Of a stretch of DNA of 64,000 nt, positions 10,093 to 19,451 are shown piece by piece (the first letter of the stretch is position 1; each line of letters begins with the position of its first letter). The notes under the pieces were generated by a model. The model did no database searches, was not told where the DNA came from, and saw nothing but the letters and a program-made list of their open reading frames with translations. Source of the stretch: Pleurotus ostreatus/Saccharomyces cerevisiae fusant (lineage: Eukaryota; Opisthokonta); NCBI GenBank assembly GCA_024196135.1, contig JAMQCK010000011.1, forward strand, positions 124,001 through 188,000, written 5' to 3'. The position numbers and the translations under genes were made by a program.

Positions 10093-11720
10093 TTACTCGA
10101 GGGTGCCACAATTGTCGATATAGACGGGCTGCCGCGGCGTGCCTTCGCGCGAGCCCAGAGACTCGATGCGCTTGACGATTTCCTGGCCGCTGACGACCTC
10201 GCCTAAAGGGGTGTGTTAGCGTCCAGTTCCTCCGTCAACCTACTTTACCTCGATGCAAGACAAGGGCGGGTGGGGTTGTGATACGGGTGCTATGATGACC
10301 GGCAGAGAAAGAGATGCTCACCGAACACCACATGCTTCCCATCGAGCCAGGGCGTTGCGACCGTGGTGATAAAGAACTGCGAGCCGTTCGTGTTCGGGCC
10401 TGCGTTGGCCATGGAGAGGAGGAACGGCTTGGTGTGCTTCAGGCGGAAGTTCTCATCTGGAAAGGATTATGAGCATAATGTCGGTGCATAGTCGCTCGCC
10501 GTTGCAGCAGAGAGGCTCGACGCAGGAACGAGTTTTCTGATTGCACTGCCTCCAACAGAAAAGAGTTGTCTTTGACGACCCGCGCCGTCTTCACGACTCG
10601 ACACCGTACTCACCAAGAAACTTCTTCCCCGGATAGATACACTTCCCGCCCGTGCCGTCGCCGCGCGTGAAGTCGCCGCCCTGCAGCATGAACTCGGGGA
10701 TGATGCGGTGCATGTGGGAGCCTGAGGGGTGGGCATCAGCAGCCTTTTCGTGGTGAGAAACTCAGCGCAAGCAGGATTCTCTGTATGAGAAGCGTAACAC
10801 GAGCAGAGCTCACCCTTGTACCCAAAGCCCTGCGAACCGGTGGAGAGCTCGCGGAAGTTGCGCGCGGTCCTGAGTTCAATGGATTGTCAGTCTGATACTT
10901 ACTAGATGAGAATAAACATTATTCTACCTCGGCGTCACATCATCGTACAGGTGAAACACGATGCGCCCGACGGGCTCCTTGCCAATGCGCATGTCGAACT
11001 GGGAGGGAGGGGTTAGTGTGCTCTACGATGGGCCAGTCATGTGTCGGCGAGCGGTCAGTGTGGCATATGTCGGCCTGGCGAGCGAGCATGACACTCGGCT
11101 AGCGAACGAGCACAGGCGTTTGGCCGAAGGCGCAGGGGCTTGCTAGAGAGCATAAACACCCGACGAGCGGCGCAAAGGCTAGAATAGTGCGCCTCAACGT
11201 CGCGGCGTATCCCGACACACGACGACCTAGCGCGCGCCACGGTCCTCGACGCGCTTCGCACTATTGTCTCCGACGTGTCGAGTCCTCGCCGCCGCGCGCC
11301 CCGACAAGCGATATCCTAGCACGCGCCACCGTCGAGCGTACGAGCGTGGCGCGGCGACAGCCGTTAGCCGTCGCGTATGGCTGACTGGTTTTGGACAATG
11401 TACAGAGTAGCTTCGGACAATGCACAGAGTAGCTTTGGGCAATGTACAGAACACGGAATAGGCGGAATAGAAACAAAAGATTGAAAGCGAACTCACGAAG
11501 ACGTCCGCCGTGCTGGTGCTCAGCGTCGACTCGTCGAACGGCTCGCCGCTGTGAGAAGAGAGTCAGCTGTTTGGCCAGGATTATCCAAGGGGGAACGAGT
11601 GGCTGGTCAGGTCAATGAGGCGAGCGGAAGGTTTGGGTATGAGCATGCGAGCGGGGTACGGGCCTGAAGGGTTCAGCGAACGAGAAACACCAACCTAGCC
11701 TTCGAGGACTTGTTACCCAT
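10093..11720 (-). CDS. Cyclophilin-type peptidyl-prolyl isomerase with an N-terminal MGxxxS motif
   Basis: It catalyses cis-trans isomerisation of X-Pro bonds. Seven exons join in frame: 11720-11695, 11548-11497, 10998-10928, 10869-10814, 10721-10614, 10456-10322 and 10202-10093, giving 185 residues. The cyclophilin core runs from [20 protein letters not shown] to the end. Catalytic and cyclosporin-binding positions are present: [14 protein letters not shown] (Arg74, Phe79, Gln82), [17 protein letters not shown] and [12 protein letters not shown]. The extra 25-residue N-terminus begins [16 protein letters not shown] and fits the N-myristoylation pattern (Gly2, Ser6, basic Lys7), suggesting membrane attachment. 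The first two exons are separated from the core by a 498-nt intron, far longer than the other introns. If that join is wrong, the protein would need another start. No ATG lies directly before FDMRIG except the internal one. Confidence 0.85.
10999..11496 (-). other. Unusually long intron of the cyclophilin gene, with internal repeats
   Basis: About 498 nt between exons 2 and 3, with donor GTGAGT and acceptor CCCAG, compared with roughly 50-170 nt for the other introns of the gene. It contains a 22-bp tandem repeat (11393-11450, unit starting GGACAATGTACAGAGTAGC). It also has inverted segments such as AATAGTGCG near 11182 and CGCACTATT near 11268. It may hold the remains of an insertion. Confidence 0.55.
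11393..11450. repeat. Tandem repeat, 22-bp unit, about 2.6 copies, inside an intron
   Basis: Copies start at 11393, 11415 and 11437 and share the core CAATGYACAGA. They lie inside the long second intron of the cyclophilin gene. Confidence 0.75.
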
Positions 11721-13899
11721 CACAATTAGTCTTTAGGGAGGGTGATTTGTGTAGTGGGTTGTCCGGTGCTTTCCAAGTTCCAGACGACGAGGAGACGAAG
11801 ATGTGGTTCGGCTTTCGTACCGTGGTCGCTTGGAACGACCGGAACGACTGGAAACGCGAAGTTCGAGGTCGAGGCGAACTTCAACACGTGCAGGGCAACC
11901 AGAAGCCTCGTGTTCGCCAACCGGACCGAAAGGCCGGATGCATTTGTGGCGCAAGGCGTGTTCCTAACAGCGGCCGAGGGGACGCTCTCATCTTTGGCTT
12001 TCATATGCCAGCAATCCCTTTGCTTGCAGCCAGGCTCTATCTTATGTGCGAGATGTCGCTCCTACTCTTCAAGTCTTTGTAGGTAGCCCCTATATATGCC
12101 TCTGAGCGCTGCTGGCTCTAAGTACCTGTCACTCTAAATCAACGTCCCTCAATGGATGAACCGTTCAACGAACGCTGCCCTCCAGCCGACAGCGCGCTCC
12201 CGAAGATGACACGGAGCGCGACAGCGCCCTTGAGCTGTCCAAGGCCACGGCTGGCCACGGTATGGCCATTGACGAGGTCATGATGCCCGGCAATTGACAG
12301 CGTAGAGCGAGGGCAATTGACAGCGGTTGACCCCGCTTTGCGCTGCCAATTGCCGGGCTTTGCATTGTCAGCTGCGACTGAGAGCCATCCACCGTCAACC
12401 GTCAATTGCGACTCGAGGACATCTACTAATGCGACGTGCGTCGGTGACAGCTTTGGCGCGCCAACTACATATAAATTTCGTCCGATTTTGCCCAAAGCAG
12501 GCTGTTATCGCAAAGGTGCGCGTTGGGGCGGGGAGCGTGCGAGGAAAGGTACTGCAACGAGGAGGAACGTAAAGGGGACGTTGAGGTGAGAGCATAATGA
12601 GCAAGGAAGAGCTGCTGGTGACGAACAGAGGGAAGGTGTTCTTCAAATTCCACCGCTGGAAGGAAGGCGAGTCGCTGAGAGGCGCGCAGCCCAATGGAGG
12701 TACGAGGTGGTGCAGTACGTTTGTTGATGTGTGTTACTTGTCCCATCGCTGCGTACGTTTGTCGGTCCTGTTCGTGATCTCCGCCGATGGGAAGGGTAAC
12801 GGTATACGGAATTTTGCAGGGTGATTGCGAGCGCAGGAGCGGGAAACTGGAATTTGGAGCACGCCCGCGGAGGAGAACCCATATAAGGGTTGCGCAATTC
12901 GGGATGCTTGCCGCCCGTCGAGGACAAGGGTGAAGAGTCAGAGATCGCGACATGAGTGAGGGGTGCTGGTGATGACTTTGAGTCAACGCGGACCATCGTC
13001 TCGTCAATTCAGTCCTTCGCGCGCGACGTCAAGAGCATGAGACGGTAAGCCGGCAGCAGGAGGTGGTGTCGGCCTAGTCGGTAAGATCGCGTGTGGGGTG
13101 AGAGAGCAACGTCGAGCAGGTAAGGGGGCGCATGAGCAGTAGGTCGCACTTGACGTGCACAGTGACAAGCCGGCAGCACGCTCGGGGATCAAGCTACAGC
13201 TGAGCGGCTAGTGCGCTGCTGTGGCGGGGACTAGCGAGGACCTGAAGGGCATCACTGGGACATCAAGCCTGGAAGATAGAGTCTGATAGCCACTGTTCGT
13301 CTCGGTAAAGTCCCCGTATATGAGCTGTGGTGACCCGTATATGAACCTGATGTCCTCGTCTTTGAGCAGTGCAGTGTTCATAAGCCGCAGACGAGCAGTT
13401 CAGACGACCTTGTAGATGAACGGTGGGCGCGAGAGCATCGGTAGACGTGTCGCCTCAGCGAGCGAGGGGTGGGTCTTTCGCTCTGTCTTGCCGCATTTCG
13501 GCTCGAGTTTAGCGATGTTTGACGAGCGTCGGTGATTAGAGCAGAGCTTGCTTGATGGGGTGCTCGACGTCCGTCGCGGTGGAGGGAGCGGTGGGTCTCG
13601 CGGCGCACTGCTACGCATTTGTAGGCGTGGGTGTCAATCGACGGGTACCATGTCGCTGGTGAATGGATAGCTGTCAGTGTCAGCGCGTCCGGCCAGAGAC
13701 CCGCTGCGGGTCTGGTCGGCTTGTATCGGGATTGCCGCGGTGGCGGGCTGTCAGCGAAGGCGCAGCGACGCAGCGCGGGAGGTGGGAAGGGGGGGTTGAT
13801 CGTGCAAGGCAGCGCGGCGGGCGACAGGCAGAAGGAGATGGATGAAGGGCAGCCCCGAGAGGCGGGGAGCGGGCGGGGGCGGGCACGGCGGCCGGGGCG
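11721..13899. other. Gene-poor region upstream of the LINE-derived element
   Basis: About 2.2 kb. The first few hundred bases are the presumed cyclophilin promoter. Several overlapping frames exist on both strands (for example around 12465-13007), but none has a recognisable motif or steady codon bias. It contains the hairpin at 12285-12358. No RNA gene was recognised. Confidence 0.45.
12285..12358. repeat. Hairpin with a 12-bp perfect stem and a third, direct copy of the arm core
   Basis: GCCCGGCAATTG at 12285-12296 is the exact reverse complement of CAATTGCCGGGC at 12347-12358. The stem extends inward for six more positions with one mismatch (ACAGCG against CGCTGC). A direct copy of GGCAATTGACAGCG lies in the loop at about 12312. 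Confidence 0.75.
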
Positions 13900-13915
13900 G
13901 TCATGTGAGCAATTA
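13900..13915. repeat. Target-site duplication, left copy (16 bp)
   Basis: The sequence GTCATGTGAGCAATTA is identical to 15509-15524 and immediately flanks the LINE-derived element. Confidence 0.9.
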
Positions 13916-15508
13916 GGGGGGGGGAAATACACTTGTATACCGCGTCATGTACCTAAGACAAACTGCGGTCGCTACCTAGGTAGCAAAAGACTGTAAAGAT
14001 ATCCTTTGGTAGGTATGAATGTCAGGGGGATGTTTCTAGGGAGGTCCAATTGAGGGGGGTGGTCCGTAGGTTAGCGGCATGCCAGCGTTGAGTGGGCTAG
14101 TACGTAGTATAGTGACTGGCCCGACACATCACTAATTCCCCACCAGGCCACCGCTGGCATCGTTGCGGTTGCCACCGCGCCTCCGCCTCTTCGGCTCCGG
14201 GGCCGGAGGGGAGTGGTCGGGCGGGCGGCGTGCCGCGCCGCTGCGTGGGTTCAACCCAGTCACGCCAGGTGTGTTCGAGGCGGCGGTCACCTGGGTCGTC
14301 GCCTCCACTTCCATGGGGCTGACGTCCCTAGTAGGGTCGTGCTGGGGGGCAGGCGGGGGTTGTTTGTCGTCATGGGGAGGGGATGTTTGGGTTGGTGGTG
14401 AGGGCTTGCGAGGCTTCGACTTCCAGCGCTTTGCGCGGGCCACCGCTCCGAAGGCGAAAAGCGGGCCGGAAGCGAGCACTTGCCTTAGCAAGGTGCCATC
14501 CAGATCCTCGAAAGCGAAAGTCAGGGAGGAGGATGAGCCAGCTTCATAGGATTTGGGATCACGAACCCAGCTCGGGAGTTGCGTGACCTTTAGCATTCGG
14601 TATACGGGGTTGTGCTCGCACAGATGCGCGTGGCACTCGTCTGGGGTAAAGGCGTTCGGGTGGTCATCGGCGACGCCAGTGGGAATCCCCGGGAGGACGA
14701 CCTTGGACCATCTAGCGACGAGGCCAGCGGACTTGATCGGTATGCGAGACTTCAGAGCGGCGAGGATGGTTTCGGTGGCGGCTAGTAGCTGAATTGCCGT
14801 TGTCTCCGGTCCTGCGTATAAAACCAGGTTGCCCCTCACGGTCCACTTAGCAGCGGACACGCGAACCTGAGAGTGACGCGGCGAAGCGCGGAGCGCAACG
14901 GAGAGCAGTCGAACGATCTCGAAAGGACGAACCTTCGAGATGACGTCAAACGCTCCCTTCTCCGTCTCGAGGCAGAGGCGAGGCCTTTCCTTCGAGGGTG
15001 CGGGGGGATGCTGGGCGGTGGAGGGCAGTGTGGGTTTGGGAGGTGCCGGCTTTGGCGGCGCGGGCTGACGGGGCGGCGCGGGCTTAGCCTTAGAGGCTGC
15101 AGCCGCGAAAGATTCCGGGCTCGGCGGAGTGGGGGGTGGGGGGGAGGGCTTGGTCTTCTCGATCAAGGCCTTCACCTCCTTCAGCTCCTGTCGAAGATCT
15201 GCCAGACCATCGACTGGGATAGCCTGAGGCTTGGTGGTGGGGGTTGTCTGGCCGAGCAGGCCGGCAATGGTGCCCTTGAAGTAGGGGCATTCGTGGATTT
15301 GGGTTCGGTACTGGCGGGCGATGTTGCCAGTCTCGTCGGGCTGTGAGCACAAGGACCAGAGCGACATCTGGGCCTCGCGCAGTCGGGCTTGCAGGTCCAT
15401 GATGTGGTCACGGAGCCATAGCGGATTGTCTTTCTCAAAGCGTTGCCACCGAACCGTCCGGCCGGTGGACGCGAGCGGGATGTTGGAGGTAGGAGGAAAG
15501 GCGTCCAT
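13916..15508 (-). mobile_element. ORF1-only LINE-derived retroelement (half-LINE)
   Basis: A 1,593-bp insertion lies exactly between two copies of GTCATGTGAGCAATTA. Read on the minus strand, it starts with the ATG of an uninterrupted 458-codon ORF1-like frame and continues for about 216 bp of 3' sequence ending in a run of nine C. No endonuclease or reverse transcriptase is present. A full Tad/CRE-like LINE of this kind should carry several further kilobases of ORF2. It is therefore non-autonomous, either by deletion or as a lineage that keeps ORF1 only. The perfect duplication and open ORF point to recent insertion. It lies about 190 bp upstream of the G-alpha start codon, in the opposite orientation. 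Confidence 0.8.
14132..15508 (-). CDS. LINE ORF1-like nucleic-acid-binding protein
   Basis: A single intronless frame of 458 residues in a region where host genes are full of introns. The N-terminal part carries a helical stretch (LRDHIMDLQARLREAQMSLW) and a likely coiled coil (LADLRQELKEVKALIEKTK). A Pro/Ala-rich linker follows. Next is a globular segment with GAFDVISKVRPFEIVRLLSV, ARWSKVVLPGIPTGVADD, CHAHLCEHNPVYRMLKVTQL, PSWVRDPKSYEAGSSSSLTF and FAFGAVARAKRWKSKP. This matches the ORF1 (gag-like) proteins I know from fungal Tad-type LINEs. Family members normally continue with CCHC zinc knuckles after the KRWK segment. Here the tail is Pro/Ser/Arg-rich, ends EPKRRRRGGNRNDASG, and has no CCHC box. 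No host function is known. Confidence 0.75.
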   Translation of the reverse strand: MDAFPPTSNIPLASTGRTVRWQRFEKDNPLWLRDHIMDLQARLREAQMSLWSLCSQPDETGNIARQYRTQIHECPYFKGTIAGLLGQTTPTTKPQAIPVDGLADLRQELKEVKALIEKTKPSPPPPTPPSPESFAAAASKAKPAPPRQPAPPKPAPPKPTLPSTAQHPPAPSKERPRLCLETEKGAFDVISKVRPFEIVRLLSVALRASPRHSQVRVSAAKWTVRGNLVLYAGPETTAIQLLAATETILAALKSRIPIKSAGLVARWSKVVLPGIPTGVADDHPNAFTPDECHAHLCEHNPVYRMLKVTQLPSWVRDPKSYEAGSSSSLTFAFEDLDGTLLRQVLASGPLFAFGAVARAKRWKSKPRKPSPPTQTSPPHDDKQPPPAPQHDPTRDVSPMEVEATTQVTAASNTPGVTGLNPRSGAARRPPDHSPPAPEPKRRRRGGNRNDASGGLVGN

Positions 15509-15524
15509 GTCATGTGAGCAATTA
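15509..15524. repeat. Target-site duplication, right copy (16 bp)
   Basis: The sequence GTCATGTGAGCAATTA matches 13900-13915 perfectly. It directly abuts the ATG end of the element. Confidence 0.9.
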
Positions 15525-15713
15525 AGGAAGGCAATCTATCAGAGGTATGTTATTCCCATGTCAAGCAGATTGATCTGACGCTCGACGCTGTCCGGCGCTG
15601 CGTGCCCTCAGCGGCCACGCGCGCCCCTTGTCCGCTCCCCCCATCACCCTCGCCCCCGTCGTCGTCGACCACCGCCCCGCCGCCGCACTGGCCAGCACAA
15701 CCCCCAGCCCACG

Positions 15714-17964
15714 ATGGGCGCCTGCGTGTCATCGTCCTCCCAGCCCGTCGCCGACGTCCAGGCCAAGGAGCGCTCCGACGAAATCGACAGCCAGATCAAG
15801 GCCGACCACGAGCGCCTCAAGAAGGAGTGCAAGATTCTGCTGCTAGGTGCGTGGCGAGCTCCGCCGCTTCGCCCTGTCTGACCCGCCCCCCAGGCTCCGG
15901 CGAGTCGGGCAAGTCGACCATCGTCAAGCAGATGAAGATAATCCACAAGAACGGCTTCTCGCCCCAAGAGCTCGCCTCCTTCCGCCCCACCGTCTACCGC
16001 AACGTGATCGACTCGGCGCAGGCGGTCGCACAGATTATCAAGAAGGCGAACCCGGAATCGCCTAACCTCGTACGTCCCCCCATCCCATCCGCCAAACCCA
16101 TGAGGGAATTCTGTGGACCTCTGGAGCGAATGTGGCGCTGGCTGGTTGTAGCTCAGGCATAAGGCGCGGCTAGGACCAGCGTGCACGCCGCCCCGCTCGT
16201 CGCAGAACGCGAACGGGCGTTGCATGATGTGCCATTAGGTCATCGGGCGCAGCACAGGTGTCCTCCTCGCCACATAATGACCTCTGTCTTGCAAGCCTGA
16301 GATGCTGCCAGCCAGGGACTTGTTCGCTCCAGACGACTCGCAGATAGCCCCATCGCGCTGTTCCTCTACGATCGCGCTACACGTCCGTCTTATCACGCCT
16401 ACTCACACGCGTCTACAGGCTTTGCTGGATAAGATAATCGACTACGACGCCAATGGGATAGTCACCCCCGACCTCGCAGACGCTATCCGCCGCATAACCA
16501 GCGATCCTGCCACCCCCAAGATCATAGACGAGCATGCAAACGAGTTCTATCTCATGGATAATGCGGCGTAGTGAGTGATCATCCCTCCCCCTGTCCACCA
16601 TTCTCCTCGTTTTGCCCGACCTGCTGCAACCCGAGCCCTTCCCCACGCCACCCGCGGCACGTCGCCCACCGTCATGTACACCACTGTGGGATTAGACGCG
16701 TCAAAAGCTGCCGTGCTTTGCATCACCACCTTTGCCTCATCATTCCCGTGCCCCACCCCGCATCGTCACTTACCAGCCGTTCCACTTTGCTTCGTCATTT
16801 ACTAACCGTTCCTCTCAGCTTCTTTGAGAACGTGGTCCGAATAGGCGCGGAGAAGTACTTGCCCACGGAGACGGACATCCTCCGTGCTCGAGTCAAGACG
16901 ACTAGCATCAGCGAGACGAGGTTTGCATGCGGCCCGTTAACGTGCGTACCTCTCATACGTTTACCATTCGCGGCTTGGCTGGTACCCGGTCGTAATAGCG
17001 CTCTCCATACTGCCCAGCCGCAGTCTCCTCCTCCCACGCCGTGCAGTAGAGGGCAGTGCTCAACGCTTGGCGCCCGGGTGCCATCCGTCCCACAGCTCAC
17101 GCCTCCACACTTCCCCTCGGTCCCTTCCTCGCCCTCGATCTTCACCGTAGCAGTGCACTAACCCCCCTCCCAGGATTCACATGTTCGACGTCGGCGGGCA
17201 GCGCTCCGAGCGCAAAAAGTGGATCCACTGCTTCGAGAGCGTTACCTCTATTATCTTCTGCACGGCGCTTAGCGAGTACGACCAGGTCCTGTTGGAGGAG
17301 AAGAACCAGGTACGTGTAGTTGACGCGGGCGGCTCCACGGCCAGAAGCGTACACTTTTCTAGCAATGATTACTGACATAACCCCGCAGAACCGTATGGCC
17401 GAGTCCCTCACCCTCTTCGAGTCGGTCATCAACTCGCGGTGGTTTTTGAGGACTTCGATCATTCTGTTTCTCAATAAGACGGACGTGTTCAAGATCAAGT
17501 TGCCCAAGGTAAGGTTTATTCGATGCGAGCGGGGTTCAGATGCGAGCGGGTTTTCAACCGATGGCTGACACTTGCTTAGGTACCCCTCGACCGCTACTTC
17601 CCCGAGTACACGGGCGGGAACGACATCAATAAGGCGGCGAAGTTTATCTTGTGGAAGTTTATGCAGGCGAATCGGGCGAGGTTGAGCGTGTATCCACAGT
17701 GAGTGCGATTTCTTTCGCGTGATTGAGGAGCAGAGGGGCGGGGAGAGGGAGAGGGGGCGGGGCGGTGCCCAACGAGGGGCGGGGTGTAGCGCAACAAGCG
17801 GAGAACGTCCCGCACATGGGTGACGCAAAGCTTTGTAAGCAACAGAAACTGACTATTATCCCAGTCTCACGCAGGCGACGGACACGAAGAACGTGCGGCA
17901 CGTCTTCGCGGCGGTGAAGGAGACGATACTACACAATGCCCTCAAGGACTCTGGCATCTTATAG
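15714..17964 (+). CDS. Heterotrimeric G-protein alpha subunit
   Basis: A GTP-binding signal transducer at the plasma membrane, downstream of pheromone or nutrient receptors. Eight exons join in frame: 15714-15846, 15894-16069, 16419-16570, 16819-16941, 17174-17309, 17389-17508, 17580-17698 and 17865-17964, giving 352 residues. The start MGACVSSSS gives a myristoylation site (Gly2) and a palmitoylation candidate (Cys4). The P-loop is GSGESGKST (45-53), switch I is [14 protein letters not shown], switch II is [18 protein letters not shown], and the base-recognition motif is FLNKTDVFK. The G5 loop reads TQATDTKNV where most family members have TCAT. The tail ends KDSGIL. Three introns (349, 248 and 232 nt) are much longer than the local norm. 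A LINE-derived element sits just upstream. I do not assign a GPA number. Confidence 0.92.
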
Positions 17965-19451
17965 CACGGGTGGCCTCTTACTCACGCGGTGTAGATTTTC
18001 AAGCGGTGCGTTGGTCTTCCTCTCCGTTTATGCGAAGCGAGCTCATCACCTCTCAGATCTGCGTGTGCGCGCCAAAGCTACCGCAGGCTTCTTGCGTGCT
18101 ATCGTCCCTTCCCGCCCTGTGTTCTAGACGCAGAGGCCTGGCTTCAAGCTCGCGCCGTCCCCGACCGCCAACGCTACGAGGACGCCAGGCCTCGTCGACA
18201 CATTGCCACACGCCTCAAGCGCGCCGTCTGCTCTACGATGAGCTGACCATGCAGCTCGAGGCGCCCGTCCAACCGAGTTCACCTCCCTCCTCCTCGGGTA
18301 TACCTCACTACCACCCCCTTCGCTCGCCGCTCAACCTTCACGGACCTCGCACCTTCTTCTCCCGCATCGGGGAAACGCATCCTCATCGCGCCGCATACGC
18401 TCCCTACACCTCGCATCCTTCGCATCCGTGTCCCGTTCCGCGCATATGCTGCCTCCAACCATGCATTTCTCTCATCATCCTTCTCCCTCGCCTGTTCATC
18501 TGCCCTCTCTACCTGCCTGTCCATCATCCCTCTTCTCTCGCCTGTTCACTATCCAATTCCCACGACGCTCACGACCAGCGCATCCTACTTCTGCATAATT
18601 TATCATATCAGCACACCGTACATACATCTCGCGTTGGGGGATACCTTTCGTACATACACTGTCATAGGCGCTCTTCTCGGAGGGTTGCTTATTGTACATA
18701 CACACATACCGGTCTCCGCTCGTCTTGCATAGGCGCTACCGGCCTATCGTCGTGGCTACCTCCACCACCCTTATTGGTGCTTTTGGTTCCTCGCGTCCTT
18801 AGCCTTGCCCTCTGGCATTCAGCCTTACCTCTGGCATTCAGCCTTACCTCTGGCATCCATCCTTACCTCTGGCATCCATCCTTACCTCTGGCGTCCAGCC
18901 TTACCTCTGGCACTCCTGCCACTACCTCCGGTGTTGCCCCCGGCACCCTACCTACCCTCCTTCAAGTTGCCACATCCCGCATCCCTCCCATTAAACGTCC
19001 TCTGTACCGCTTCGTTGTACTTCTACTTCCTATTGCTGTCGATGCTTTTTGGGATTTTCTGTTGCTGCCGATATAGAATTTAATGGTTATATTCGGTTTC
19101 TTGTGGAGGTCTCAGATAGAATTCGAATACCATGATCAGGGAGGAAAGGTTCGCATTTTCACTGCATTGCTCGCGCGGTTTGTCGTCCATCCCCGTCCGA
19201 CTCTTATTTCCTTTCTTTTCGCCTGTTGAAGTCCCTTTGTGCCCGAAATCCCCCTCCTTGCGGCTGTTCGCATCTGCCGTCTTTCGTTCTCGGAACATGA
19301 GATGCTCTCGCCGAACTGTCGTTCAGTTGCGAATCCCGACGCTGCTGTGATCCAAGTGCCAGTATATTGTGGTGGGTATGTTACGATGAGTAGGCTAAAT
19401 GTCCAATGCGCTACTGGTAGTCTAAGGATACGAGAGAAAATGCACCGAACC
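17965..19451. other. Convergent intergenic region between G-alpha and ERG6
   Basis: About 1.5 kb between two 3' ends. It is C/T-rich on the plus strand and holds the 19-bp minisatellite at 18811. The long plus-strand frame across it is repeat-driven and has no domain. Confidence 0.5.
18811..18920. repeat. Minisatellite, 19-bp unit, about 5.8 copies
   Basis: TCTGGCATTCAGCCTTACC is repeated at 18811, 18830, 18849, 18868, 18887 and partly 18906, with a few substitutions. It lies downstream of the G-alpha gene. Copy number is likely to vary between strains. Confidence 0.9.

Noticed and set aside
13378..13932. 184-codon minus-strand frame left of the LINE-derived element
   Set aside because: Its sequence is Arg/Pro/Ser-rich with no motif, and it crosses the target-site duplication, so it cannot be an ancestral gene end.
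17970..19076. 368-codon plus-strand frame downstream of G-alpha
   Set aside because: It runs through the 19-bp minisatellite, which creates the periodic protein pattern. It has no domain and follows directly after the G-alpha stop.
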